Shown here in pieces: positions 17,738 through 26,376 of a DNA stretch of 52,635 nucleotides. Every line of letters starts with the position of its first letter. Positions within the stretch are counted from its first letter, which is position 1. The position numbers and the translations under genes were made by a program. The notes beneath the pieces are model-generated. The model was given only the letters and a program-made list of their open reading frames with translations, ran no database searches and was not told where the DNA came from. The stretch is from Defluviitalea phaphyphila (GTDB lineage Bacteria; Bacillota; Clostridia; Lachnospirales; Defluviitaleaceae), in the NCBI RefSeq assembly GCF_001466305.1, contig NZ_JWID01000007.1, forward strand, positions 42,061 to 94,695, written 5' to 3'.

Positions 17738-18997
17738 ATGCTTACAAAAGCCCCAAGAGGAACAAAGGATTTATTTGGAGATGAAATAAATGAATGGGTA
17801 GAGATGGAAAAGATTATAAGAAATCTATGTAGTGATTTTGGATATGGTGAAATTAGAACTCCTATATTTGAACATACAGAACTTTTTCAAAGAGGAGTAG
17901 GAGAAACAACAGATATAGTTCAAAAAGAAATGTATAGTTTTCAAGATAAAAAAGGTAGAAATATTACTCTTAAGCCTGAAGGAACAGCAGGAGCAGCTAG
18001 AGCTTATTTAGAACATAAAATGTATGCTAATCCTCAACCTACTAAATTATATTATATAACTCCTGCTTTTAGATATGAAAAACCTCAAGCAGGAAGAATG
18101 AGGCAATTTCACCAATTTGGGATAGAACTTTTTGGAGCAGAAAGTGCTACTGCAGATGTAGAAGTTATTACAGTTGCTGCAGAATTATTAAAACGAATGG
18201 GAATATCTAAGGTAAAGCTCCATATAAATAGTTTAGGAGGACCAGAATGTCGAAAAAAATATAATCAAAAATTAAAAGAATACCTAGGAAAAAATTTAGA
18301 TAATCTTTGTGAAACTTGTAAAGAAAGATTTGAAAAAAATCCCCTTAGAATTTTGGATTGCAAAAAAGAATCATGTGGAGATATAGTAGCTAATGCTCCT
18401 ACAGTTCTTGATACATTAGGAGATGAATGTAGAGATCATTTTGAGATGGTAAAAACTCTTCTTGATGAAATGGGGATAGAATATGTTGTAGACCCTGGAA
18501 TTGTAAGAGGATTAGATTATTATACAAGAACTGTATTTGAATTTATTTCAACAGATATTGGTGCTCAAGGGACCATATGTGGTGGAGGAAGATACAATAA
18601 CCTAGTAGAAGAATTAGGAGGACCATCTACTCCGGCTGTAGGTTTTGCAGTTGGCTTAGAACGACTTTTATTAGTTAGGGAAGCAGAAAAAGGTAAAAAA
18701 GAATATGCTCCTAGTAAAGATATTTTTATAGGTTATATTGGAGAAAAAGCCTTAGTTAAAGCTCATGGTTTAGTATATAAGCTTCGTCAAAAAGGAATAA
18801 AAGCGGAGTCAGACCATTTGAAAAAAAGTGTGAAAGCTCAAATGAAGTATGGTGATAAAATAGGTGCAAAATATTCCATGATACTTGGAGAAAATGAGAT
18901 AAATACTGGAAAAGCAATGATAAAGAATATGGAAACTAGGGAACAAATAGAAGTTGATTTATCTAACATAGTTGAAATTATAGGAGATTTAATTTAA
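17738..18997 (+). CDS. hisS: histidyl-tRNA synthetase
   Basis: Class II aminoacyl-tRNA synthetase of 419 aa. Motif 1 lies around IRTPIFEHTELFQRGVGE; motif 2 is FRYEKPQAGRMRQFHQFG; the histidine-specific blocks are GLDYYTRTVFE and GGGRYNNLVEELGG; motif 3 is VGFAVGLERLLL. The C-terminal 90 residues form the anticodon-binding domain. The middle holds a Cys-rich stretch (CETCKERFEKNPLRILDC) common in bacterial HisRS. AAAGGAGG precedes the ATG 21 nt after hemZ. No T-box is seen before it, so it is expressed from upstream. Confidence 0.96.
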   Translation: MLTKAPRGTKDLFGDEINEWVEMEKIIRNLCSDFGYGEIRTPIFEHTELFQRGVGETTDIVQKEMYSFQDKKGRNITLKPEGTAGAARAYLEHKMYANPQPTKLYYITPAFRYEKPQAGRMRQFHQFGIELFGAESATADVEVITVAAELLKRMGISKVKLHINSLGGPECRKKYNQKLKEYLGKNLDNLCETCKERFEKNPLRILDCKKESCGDIVANAPTVLDTLGDECRDHFEMVKTLLDEMGIEYVVDPGIVRGLDYYTRTVFEFISTDIGAQGTICGGGRYNNLVEELGGPSTPAVGFAVGLERLLLVREAEKGKKEYAPSKDIFIGYIGEKALVKAHGLVYKLRQKGIKAESDHLKKSVKAQMKYGDKIGAKYSMILGENEINTGKAMIKNMETREQIEVDLSNIVEIIGDLI

Positions 18998-19028
18998 AAA
19001 GGTTTGTAAATTTATAAGGAGGATAATT

Positions 19029-20813
19029 ATGGGAGAAACAATGTTAGGCTTAAAAAGAACTCATTATTGCATCAAAATAAAGGAAAATTTAATTGATGAA
19101 GAAGTAGTAGTAATGGGATGGGTGCAAAAAAGAAGAAATTTAGGAAGTTTAATATTTATTGATTTAAGAGATAGAAGTGGAATCGTTCAAGTAGTTTTTG
19201 ATGAAAAAGATATAGATGAAGAAGGATTTAAAAAAGCAGAAACTTTAAGAAGTGAATTTGTAATAGCAGTAAAAGGAATAGTAAGAAAAAGAGAAAGTGT
19301 TAATCCCAATATGGAAACAGGATATGTAGAAATTATTGCAAAAGAACTTCGCATACTTTCAGAATCAGAAACACCACCTTTTGCTATAGAAGAAAATAGT
19401 TCTGTAAAAGAAGATTTACGTCTTAAATATAGATATTTAGATCTTAGAAGACCTGATCTTCAAAGAAACTTAATGCTTCGTCATAGAGTTGCCCAATCTG
19501 TTAGAAATTTTTTAGATAATGAAGGATTTTTAGAAATAGAAACTCCAATGTTAGCTAAAAGTACTCCTGAAGGAGCTAGAGATTATCTTGTTCCTAGTCG
19601 TGTTCATCCAGGAAGCTTTTATGCTCTTCCTCAATCTCCACAAACTTTTAAACAATTATTAATGGTATCTGGATTTGACAGATATTTTCAAATTGTAAAA
19701 TGTTTTAGAGATGAAGATTTAAGAGCAGATAGACAACCAGAATTTACTCAAATAGATATGGAACTATCTTTTGTAGAAGTAGATGATGTTATAGATATAA
19801 ATGAAAGACTTTTACAAAAAGTATTTAAAGATGCTATAGGAATAGATATTCCTTTACCTATTCCAAGATTAACATATCAAGAAGCTATGGATAGATTTGG
19901 AAGTGACAAGCCAGATATCCGTTTTGGAATTGAACTTCAAGATATTTCTGATATAGTGAAAAATAGTGGATTTAGGGTATTTGAAGAAGCTATAGCTAAT
20001 GGTGGCAGTGTAAGAGGAATAAACGGAAAATCATGTGGAAATTTTTCAAGAAAACAAATTGATTCTTTAGTAGAAGTCGGAAAGACTTATGGAGCAAAAG
20101 GGATTGCATGGCTTGCAATCAAAGAAGATGGTAGTATAAAATCTAGTTTTACTAAATTTTTATCAGAAGAAATAGTAAACGAAATTATAAAAGCTATGGA
20201 TGGACAACCAGGAGATTTATTACTTTTTTGTGCAGATAAAAATTCTGTTGTATATGATGCTCTAGGAAATCTTAGATTAGAAATAGCAAAAAGATTAGAA
20301 TTAACTAAAAAAGATGATTATTCTTTCGTATGGATAACAGAATTTCCTCTTCTTGAGTGGAATGAAGAAGAAAAAAGATATGTAGCTAAACATCACCCTT
20401 TTACTATGCCCATGGATGAAGATATAGATCTTTTAGATACCGACCCAGGGAAGGTAAGAGCAAAAGCCTATGATATTTGTCTTAATGGAGTGGAAATTGG
20501 AGGAGGAAGTATTCGTATTCATCAACAAGATGTACAAGAAAAAATGTTTAATGCATTAGGATTTACTAAAGAAGAAGCATATGAAAATTTTGGATTTTTA
20601 CTTAATGCTTTTAAATATGGAGTTCCACCTCATGGAGGATTAGCTTATGGACTTGATAGAATGGTTATGATTATGGCTAGAGAAGATAGTATAAGAGATG
20701 TAATAGCTTTTCCTAAAGTAAAAGATGCCTCTTGCCCAATGACAGAAGCTCCAGGAAATGTGTCTGAAAAGCAGCTAGATGAATTAGGATTAAAAATAAA
20801 TATAAAAAAATAA
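19029..20813 (+). CDS. aspS: aspartyl-tRNA synthetase
   Basis: Bacterial-type class II AspRS of 594 aa. Domains: N-terminal OB-fold anticodon-binding (GWVQKRRNLGSLIFIDLRDR), catalytic core with motif 2 FRDEDLRADRQPEFTQID and QSPQTFKQLLMVSGFDR, the GAD insertion (residues 300-420), and motif 3 GLAYGLDRMVMIM. It follows hisS by 31 nt, with AAGGAGG before the ATG. Whether it is discriminating or also charges tRNA-Asn cannot be settled from this window. Usual partner of hisS in Firmicute operons. Confidence 0.96.
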   Translation: MGETMLGLKRTHYCIKIKENLIDEEVVVMGWVQKRRNLGSLIFIDLRDRSGIVQVVFDEKDIDEEGFKKAETLRSEFVIAVKGIVRKRESVNPNMETGYVEIIAKELRILSESETPPFAIEENSSVKEDLRLKYRYLDLRRPDLQRNLMLRHRVAQSVRNFLDNEGFLEIETPMLAKSTPEGARDYLVPSRVHPGSFYALPQSPQTFKQLLMVSGFDRYFQIVKCFRDEDLRADRQPEFTQIDMELSFVEVDDVIDINERLLQKVFKDAIGIDIPLPIPRLTYQEAMDRFGSDKPDIRFGIELQDISDIVKNSGFRVFEEAIANGGSVRGINGKSCGNFSRKQIDSLVEVGKTYGAKGIAWLAIKEDGSIKSSFTKFLSEEIVNEIIKAMDGQPGDLLLFCADKNSVVYDALGNLRLEIAKRLELTKKDDYSFVWITEFPLLEWNEEEKRYVAKHHPFTMPMDEDIDLLDTDPGKVRAKAYDICLNGVEIGGGSIRIHQQDVQEKMFNALGFTKEEAYENFGFLLNAFKYGVPPHGGLAYGLDRMVMIMAREDSIRDVIAFPKVKDASCPMTEAPGNVSEKQLDELGLKINIKK

Positions 20814-20870
20814 TAACTCCTCAGATTATATAAAAATATTGTCATATAATTCAAAAATATGTTAATATAT

Positions 20871-20899
20871 TCTATATAAGAAAAGAATTTTTATATAGA
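20871..20899. repeat. AT-rich inverted repeat after aspS
   Basis: TCTATATAA / TTATATAGA, 9 bp, with an 11-nt spacer, followed 5 nt later by CTTTTTTATTTTATTTT. It could be a weak terminator of the rel-aspS transcript or part of the promoter of the next gene. Confidence 0.4.
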
Positions 20900-20966
20900 T
20901 CAGACTTTTTTATTTTATTTTAGTATATTTAAGTGAGAGAATAGTTAGATGCAGGAGGAGTTATTT

Positions 20967-21605
20967 ATGAATAATAAAAAACTTAAGATATTAATCGGAT
21001 TTATTTTAGTATTTGCTGGTTTATATTCTTTAATGTATCAGTTTATTGAATTACCTATTATTAATATTGAAAATCTAACTATGTTGATACTATCAGGAGC
21101 TTTTTTAATTTTGTATTATAAGAAAAATAAAATATGGGCATTAATAATTGGAATAATACTTGGCTTTTTTAGTATTGTAAATCTTATTAAGGTAGACTAT
21201 CTATTTACTGTTTTTATGCCTTCTATAATTATAATAGCAGGATTAATTTTAATAAAAATATATTATTCAAAGAAAAATATTGAATATTTAATATTTGGTT
21301 CAATATTATTTTGGTTTGGTATATTTGTTACGTTAGTATTAAATAAAGTAATAAAAATGAATAACATTCCTGATGTATTTTTTGTAAGTATAGGAATGGT
21401 ATTTATTACAATGTACGTTTTAGGACGTCCTATAATAGAAAAATGGGCTTTATTGCTTGGAATAGTATTTATTATTTTAGGAGTTATACTATTTGTAGGT
21501 ATTTCCCTTGATTTTATATTTATTTATTTACCAATAATAATTCCTATTATTTTAGTATTAGTGGGTATATTTATAATTTTATATAATAGTCGTAAAGAAC
21601 AATGA
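20967..21605 (+). CDS. multi-pass membrane protein of unknown function
   Basis: A 212-aa protein made almost wholly of hydrophobic segments, about seven predicted helices, separated by short Lys-rich turns (YYKKNKIW, YYSKKNIE, NSRKEQ at the end). Its short two-helix units (ILIGFILVFAGLYSL; LLGIVFIILGVILF) resemble LiaI/LiaF-like small membrane domains, but no soluble LiaF domain is present. The ATG at 20967 has GGAGGAG at 6 nt and is preferred over an upstream in-frame ATG at 20949. It stands between aspS and tcdA. I do not recognise a function. Confidence 0.7.
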   Translation: MNNKKLKILIGFILVFAGLYSLMYQFIELPIINIENLTMLILSGAFLILYYKKNKIWALIIGIILGFFSIVNLIKVDYLFTVFMPSIIIIAGLILIKIYYSKKNIEYLIFGSILFWFGIFVTLVLNKVIKMNNIPDVFFVSIGMVFITMYVLGRPIIEKWALLLGIVFIILGVILFVGISLDFIFIYLPIIIPIILVLVGIFIILYNSRKEQ

Positions 21606-21613
21606 ATATATAT

Positions 21614-21642
21614 TTGACAGGTAAACTCGGAAATATTAAAAT
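21614..21642 (+). promoter_or_regulatory. sigma-A promoter of tcdA
   Basis: TTGACA, 17 nt, TAAAAT, 35 nt upstream of the tcdA start. Confidence 0.75.
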
Positions 21643-21677
21643 AACTGTAGCATTATAAATTAACAAGGAGAGAAATT

Positions 21678-22436
21678 ATGCTACATTCATTTTCGAGAAC
21701 AGAGCTTCTTTTAGGTAAAGAAGCTATGGAAAAATTGTACAAAAGTAAAGTTGCTGTATTTGGAGTAGGAGGAGTAGGAAGTTTTGTAGTAGAGGGATTA
21801 GTTCGCTCTGGAATAGGTAAATTTATTCTTATAGATGATGATTCAGTATGTTTAACGAATATAAATCGTCAACTTCATGCTACTAGAAAAACAGTTGGGA
21901 AACCTAAAGTGGAAGTAATGAAACAAAGGATTTTAGAAATAAATCCTAAGGCAGAAGTACAAATTCATCAAACATTTTTCTTACCAGAAAATTCTGATAA
22001 AATCATAGATGATGATTGTGATTATATAGTAGATGCTATTGATACAGTAACGGGAAAAATAGAGCTTGTTCTTCAAGCTAAGAAAAAAAATATTCCTATT
22101 ATAAGTTGTTTAGGAGCAGGAAATAAATTAGACCCTACAAAGTTTGAAGTAGATGATATTTATAATACATCTATATGTCCACTGGCTAAAGTAATGAGAA
22201 AAGAATTAAGAAAAAGAGGAATAGATTCTTTAAAAGTAGTTTATTCTAAAGAGATACCTATTAAACCAAGAGAAGAAGAAGTAACTACTTGTAAAGAAGG
22301 GTGTATTTGCACGAATAAAGATAGGACTTGTTTAGAAAAGAGACAAATTCCAGGAAGTGTTTCTTTTGTGCCTTCAGTTGCTGGTTTAATTATTGCAGGA
22401 GAAGTAATCAAAGATTTAATTTCATGGAGGCGATAA
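21678..22436 (+). CDS. tcdA: tRNA threonylcarbamoyladenosine dehydratase (ThiF/E1-like)
   Basis: ATP-dependent cyclisation of t6A37 to ct6A in ANN-decoding tRNAs. The 252-aa protein has the E1-like nucleotide motif GVGGVGSFVVEGLVRSGIG (residues 28-46), then DDDSVCLTNINRQLHA, the conserved VDAIDTVTGK, and PSVAGLIIAGEVI at the C-terminus, the layout of TcdA/YgdL rather than MoeB or ThiF. A Cys-rich stretch (CKEGCICTNKDRTC) near residue 215 is an addition seen in clostridial forms. The stop is followed after 1 nt by the RseC-like gene, so the two are probably cotranscribed. Confidence 0.87.
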   Translation: MLHSFSRTELLLGKEAMEKLYKSKVAVFGVGGVGSFVVEGLVRSGIGKFILIDDDSVCLTNINRQLHATRKTVGKPKVEVMKQRILEINPKAEVQIHQTFFLPENSDKIIDDDCDYIVDAIDTVTGKIELVLQAKKKNIPIISCLGAGNKLDPTKFEVDDIYNTSICPLAKVMRKELRKRGIDSLKVVYSKEIPIKPREEEVTTCKEGCICTNKDRTCLEKRQIPGSVSFVPSVAGLIIAGEVIKDLISWRR

Positions 22437-22437
22437 T

Positions 22438-22869
22438 ATGGAGGATAAAGAAACAGGAAGGGTAATAAGTATAAAAGATAGATATGCTATTGTTAGTATG
22501 GAAAGAAATGAAGCTTGCAAAAAATGTGGAGCTTGTAGCCATGGGCATAAAACAGAAGAAATGATTTTAGAAGTAGATAATATTTGTAATGCTAGTGTTG
22601 GAGATATAGTTAAAATTGATTTAGCTTATTCAGATTTTCTTAGGGCTGCGTTTATTATGTATGGAATACCTCTTATAATGTTATTTATAGGCTTTTTTGC
22701 CGGATATTATGGTTGTGTTATTTTAGAATATTCTAATATAAGAGAGCCTATGGGAATTCTTGGGGCATTCTTATTTATGACTATTAGTTTTTCTTGGATT
22801 CATTTTAAAGAATCAAAATGGAAAAAACAAAATTATCGTCCTGCAGCAGTAGAAATTATAGAAAAATAA
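22438..22869 (+). CDS. RseC/MucC-like membrane protein
   Basis: A 143-aa protein of the SoxR-reducing/RseC family. The N-terminal cytoplasmic domain holds a CxxCxxC motif (CKKCGAC, residues 24-30) and the pattern VKIDLAYSDFLRAAFIMYGIP, followed by two transmembrane helices (about 62-84 and 95-118) and a short basic tail. In proteobacteria relatives act with Rnf on SoxR or sigma-E; in Clostridia the family is often near rnf, but none is here. It begins 1 nt after tcdA with GGAGGCG inside the tcdA end. Confidence 0.8.
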   Translation: MEDKETGRVISIKDRYAIVSMERNEACKKCGACSHGHKTEEMILEVDNICNASVGDIVKIDLAYSDFLRAAFIMYGIPLIMLFIGFFAGYYGCVILEYSNIREPMGILGAFLFMTISFSWIHFKESKWKKQNYRPAAVEIIEK

Positions 22870-22881
22870 ATAATAAAGAAC

Positions 22882-22924
22882 AAACCTCCTATCACTTCAT
22901 ATAATAATGAAGGAAGGGGGTTTT
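22882..22924 (+). promoter_or_regulatory. hairpin that ends in the ribosome binding site of the next gene
   Basis: AAACCTCC ... CTTCAT ataata ATGAAG ... GGGGGTTTT can fold into a two-part stem with a small internal loop. Its 3' arm is the Shine-Dalgarno region GGAAGGGGG (22912-22920) of the gene starting at 22929, and it is followed by TTTT. It may end the tcdA-rseC transcript and also mask the ribosome site. Confidence 0.55.
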
Positions 22925-22928
22925 ATTT

Positions 22929-23309
22929 ATGAATAAAAAGGCAATTCATTATTATAATAAAGGATATAATTGTTCTCAATGTATTCTAAAAGCGGCAGAA
23001 GAATATTTTAATTTAAAAGTACCCAAAGAATGTTATGATTTATGTAAAGGAATAAATGTAGGATTAGGGATAGGAAGTACTTGTAGTGTTATAGAGGCTG
23101 CTACTATGATTTTTGGACTTATGTTTGATGAAAGAACAGTAAAAATACTTAGGATAAAATTTATTGATAAATTTCAAAAAGAATATGGAGTAGTTAATTG
23201 TAGTCAATTAAGAAAAATAAGAAATAAATATGGAAATTGCCGTATAATAATAGAAAAATCGGCTATAATTATAAAAGAATTGATAGAAAAAAATAAAAAG
23301 ATTTTTTAA
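22929..23309 (+). CDS. C_GCAxxG_C_C-type redox protein, divergent
   Basis: A 126-aa protein of the small Cys-rich C_GCAxxG_C_C family (DUF5714/TIGR01909-like). Visible are the N-terminal YYNKGYNCSQCILKA, which is the usual first Cys block, then GLGIGSTCSVIEAATMIFGL, which stands where the family normally has G-G-x-C-G-A-x-x-G, and later NCSQLR and NCRIII. The central signature is altered (CSVIEAA), so this is a divergent member. The family is thought to bind redox metal clusters; its role is unknown. The ribosome site lies inside a hairpin. Its last codons overlap the convergent gene by 4 bp. Confidence 0.7.
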   Translation: MNKKAIHYYNKGYNCSQCILKAAEEYFNLKVPKECYDLCKGINVGLGIGSTCSVIEAATMIFGLMFDERTVKILRIKFIDKFQKEYGVVNCSQLRKIRNKYGNCRIIIEKSAIIIKELIEKNKKIF

Positions 23310-24814
23310 TCAGTATTTTCTTCTTCAAAACTAAATAATCTTTTTAAAAGAGAAGATTTATTTTTCTTTGAAGTTGTATTTTTGGTATCTGTTGTAATAA
23401 TTAAGGGTGCTTTTCTAAGTTCTAATTCTTGTTTTAATATATTCATACCTTTTCTTTGAGCGGTAATTTTTTCTCCTAATATTTTTATTTCATTATTTTT
23501 TTGAGCAAGTTCTTTTTCTAGATTTTTATTTTTATTTTTTAAATTGGTGATTTCTTTTTGTAATTTTTCATTCATTTTTTTAAAATCATAAGTGATTTTT
23601 GATAAATCTTGTTTTTTTATTTTAAGAGTGTATTTTAGTTGAGATATTTGATTGTTTTTTTCTCTTAATTCTTTTTTACATAAATAAATTTCTTCATAAA
23701 CTTGTTTTATATGAGATTTTATTTCATTTAAATAATTATCTACTTTTTCTGTAGGAACAATAAAGTTTTCTTCTAAATTAATTGTATTTCCAGTAATAGC
23801 AGGGAATATGTCTGGTATAATTAAAAATTCTAAATTTTCACTAGAATTAATATATATTTCGTTAGTAAATAAATGTTTTTTTTCTTCAAGAACATTATTT
23901 TGATAATGAGCTTTAATAGGAATTAACGTGCGTTCGTTAATATATGCTGTAGGAGGAGAGAATGTATTTCCCGAATCTGTTGAATAACAGCTATATAATG
24001 TTCCATCACAAACCCAGGTAGCCCATAAATGATTATCAATGGTAAATAATGAACAAGAAGTTATATTGCTTTTTTCAAATAATTTTATAGGTTCTTCCCA
24101 TTTAGATGCAGTTTTTAATCTGTAAAACAATGTAGAATAATATTTTTCTTTTTTGATATATAGAGTTTGAAAATTTTTATTAATTATAAGAATAGATTTG
24201 TCTACAAATTTAGTTTTATTATGGTCAAAAGAAGAAAATTCACTCCATGTTTTTGTTGTTTCTAAGTACTTTTTATATCCTAATTGAAATGTGTCTTGAT
24301 ATTTTTGATAAAATAATAGTATGTTATTATTAGAAGTTTTATATACAGAAAAGGGATGATTTTCTAAAGGCTCAATATAGTCTATAAGAGAAGGAGTATT
24401 CCATTTAGTTCCTTTTATTGCTATCTGTTGAACTAAAGCATGACGATTAGTATGAGGGTCCTTTAAATTATAGAATAGAAAGAGGTCTTCGCCATTAATT
24501 ATAGCGTCAAAATGAAGAGAATCTAAAAAACCACTTTTACTATATAAAAGTATTTGAGAAGTCCATTTAGAAGATGAATATTGACATAATACGATATTTC
24601 CAGAAGTATCTTGACAAAATACATAGATTTTATCATTAGTGTCTAAATATACAGAAAAATTTTTAGCTCCATTCTTGTATATTATTTGTTTTTTAGACCA
24701 AGAGTCGTAGGTATAAGTCATACAGCATATACCATCTACAAAGTCATAGAAAAAAGCCCATAAAGTACCTTTGCTTTGTTTTATAATATAGTAATTTGAT
24801 CTTTCTTTTGTCAT
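23306..24814 (-). CDS. Asp-box beta-propeller-like protein with C-terminal coiled coil (paralogue A)
   Basis: A 502-aa protein without a signal peptide. Residues 1-330 are beta-rich with repeated short strands ending in aromatic residues, and contain one clear Asp-box, STDSGNTF (278-285), the S-x-D-x-G-x-T-F motif of sialidase-like propellers. Residues 357-467 form a long coiled coil rich in Lys/Glu/Asn, followed by a basic tail (SKKNKSSLLKRLF). No sialidase catalytic residues could be identified. It is paralogous to the gene at 24929-26248: LWATWVCDGTLY and STDSGNTFSPP line up with LWINWNENGTLK and SIDNGNTFSSP. Its place beside Cys-rich genes with sigma-K-like promoters suggests a spore-surface or assembly role (inference). 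Confidence 0.7.
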   Translation of the reverse strand: MTKERSNYYIIKQSKGTLWAFFYDFVDGICCMTYTYDSWSKKQIIYKNGAKNFSVYLDTNDKIYVFCQDTSGNIVLCQYSSSKWTSQILLYSKSGFLDSLHFDAIINGEDLFLFYNLKDPHTNRHALVQQIAIKGTKWNTPSLIDYIEPLENHPFSVYKTSNNNILLFYQKYQDTFQLGYKKYLETTKTWSEFSSFDHNKTKFVDKSILIINKNFQTLYIKKEKYYSTLFYRLKTASKWEEPIKLFEKSNITSCSLFTIDNHLWATWVCDGTLYSCYSTDSGNTFSPPTAYINERTLIPIKAHYQNNVLEEKKHLFTNEIYINSSENLEFLIIPDIFPAITGNTINLEENFIVPTEKVDNYLNEIKSHIKQVYEEIYLCKKELREKNNQISQLKYTLKIKKQDLSKITYDFKKMNEKLQKEITNLKNKNKNLEKELAQKNNEIKILGEKITAQRKGMNILKQELELRKAPLIITTDTKNTTSKKNKSSLLKRLFSFEEENTD

Positions 24815-24894
24815 AAATTTATCTTCCTCTCTATTTGTGGATGAGATGGGTACTCATGCATATTTTATATAAAATTATATTATTCATCTGTATA

Positions 24895-24924
24895 ATATAT
24901 ATGATGTATTAAATAAAAATAGTA
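24895..24924 (-). promoter_or_regulatory. possible sigma-K-like promoter for the gene at 23306-24814
   Basis: Read on the minus strand: TACT, 17 nt, CATATATAT, about 80 nt before the start codon. It matches the sigma-K form (ACx, 15-17 nt, CATAnnnTA) less well than the four promoters on the plus strand. Confidence 0.35.
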
Positions 24925-24928
24925 CAAC

Positions 24929-26248
24929 CTATTTTTTAGAAGATAAATTTTCTTTTTTAGTTTCCATAGATTTTTCTAATTGTTTTGCTCTTTTTTTATA
25001 GAATTCCACTTCAGTTTTTGCTTCTTTATATAGAGTTCTCCATTTTTTTCCTTCTTCTTGAATTTTTTTTGTAAGAGAAACAAGTTCATTATATTTATTA
25101 GTGATTTCAGTTTGTATTTCATTTAATTCCATAATATTATTTTTTAGTTTAGAATTTTCCTCTTCTAATTCTGATTTTGAAACAGAAAGTTTAAGTTGGT
25201 CTTTAATACTATTAATATATAGTTTTAATTCTACATTAGGGAGTAGGTCAGAATGAATACCATCAATATCTAAATTATGTAGTATAGAAAATTTAGGAGT
25301 GGGATGAGTTAAGCCATACAATTGATTACAAATGATAGGAATATTTATGTTTTTAGATAAACAATAAAAATGAATATCAACATTAGAATCTTGCATAGAA
25401 GTACGAATAGGAGATGAAAAGGTATTGCCATTATCAATTGATAAAATTGCTTTTAAAGTACCATTTTCATTCCAATTAATCCATAATGAATCATAATATA
25501 TAAAAATAATAGGTTTAATTTTATGACCACAGGAATACAGAAGATGCTCTTTTGACCATTTACCATTTGTTTTATTTTTATAAATTAATTGATATTGACC
25601 ATATTCTTCCTTAATGTATGACAAATGATATATTCCTTTTTCATCTATACATAATTTGCAGTGAGTAATTGGGAAAGATGAAAAAACAGGAGAAGAATCC
25701 TTTTCCCATTGAAAGGTATTAGAATTTAATAAATTGATATTAATAACATAATTATTTTTTTCTTTATTAATCATGGCGAGAAAGAGATTGTCATTATATT
25801 TAATACAATCATAATTTACATTAAAACTAGAAATGTTACCAAGAGGTTTAGGTATAGCAAAATTTTTATCTAATAGATTATAAATTAGTTGAGGATTTTT
25901 AGTAGCAGGATGATTAGCATAGTAAAATAGATGAATTTTATTATTGAGAGATATAGCATAAATATTGTTTATTTTAAATTCATTATTATAATCTTCTAAT
26001 ATAATATCTTTTGATATTTTATTAGAAGATTCTTTAAAATATACAATTTGGTTTTTAATATTTTTAGCTATAATATGAAAAGAATCATTTTCATCTAAAC
26101 AAGCAGTATATTCATCAGTTCCATTAGATAATAACAAACTAGGTCTATAAATTTGGGATTGTTTAAAAGTTTGATAATATAAGCCGTTTCTTTTAGTATA
26201 ATTTACCATTAAAAGACTTTTGTCTGAAAGTTGTAAAAAACAGGACAT
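24929..26248 (-). CDS. Asp-box beta-propeller-like protein with C-terminal coiled coil (paralogue B)
   Basis: A 439-aa protein with the same layout as its downstream neighbour: a beta-rich domain (1-330), an Asp-box SIDNGNTF (270-277), and a coiled coil at about 340-435 ending in a Lys/Ser-rich tail. No signal peptide, membrane segment or known catalytic motif is visible. GGAGGTAAATC precedes the ATG. A 114-nt gap separates it from paralogue A, and it is divergent from the Cys-rich gene at 26377. The pair probably arose by tandem duplication. Function unknown; a structural role in the spore coat or in binding glycans is only a suggestion from the fold and the neighbours. Confidence 0.7.
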   Translation of the reverse strand: MSCFLQLSDKSLLMVNYTKRNGLYYQTFKQSQIYRPSLLLSNGTDEYTACLDENDSFHIIAKNIKNQIVYFKESSNKISKDIILEDYNNEFKINNIYAISLNNKIHLFYYANHPATKNPQLIYNLLDKNFAIPKPLGNISSFNVNYDCIKYNDNLFLAMINKEKNNYVININLLNSNTFQWEKDSSPVFSSFPITHCKLCIDEKGIYHLSYIKEEYGQYQLIYKNKTNGKWSKEHLLYSCGHKIKPIIFIYYDSLWINWNENGTLKAILSIDNGNTFSSPIRTSMQDSNVDIHFYCLSKNINIPIICNQLYGLTHPTPKFSILHNLDIDGIHSDLLPNVELKLYINSIKDQLKLSVSKSELEEENSKLKNNIMELNEIQTEITNKYNELVSLTKKIQEEGKKWRTLYKEAKTEVEFYKKRAKQLEKSMETKKENLSSKK

Positions 26249-26313
26249 GATTTACCTCCTACAAAATTTTTATCATATTATATATATTCTTAAAATTATT
26301 ATTTATGTTTGGT

Positions 26314-26342
26314 AACAAAGTCGACATTTTTCACATAGTATA
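26314..26342 (+). promoter_or_regulatory. sigma-K-like promoter of the Cys-rich gene at 26377
   Basis: AACA, 16 nt, CATAGTATA: a full match to the mother-cell sigma-K consensus (ACx, 15-17 nt, CATAnnnTA). It lies 35 nt upstream of the start codon. Confidence 0.65.
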
Positions 26343-26376
26343 TAATGAAATTGAAATTTTTAAGGAGGTAAAAATT

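Noticed and set aside
24815-24928. RNA gene between the two propeller genes
   Set aside because: Only AT-rich sequence with a possible promoter; no stable stem or known RNA motif.
26249-26340. Sigma-K-like promoter for the minus-strand gene at 24929-26248
   Set aside because: A CATAAATAA is present on the minus strand at 26299-26307, but no AC-type -35 lies at 15-17 nt.
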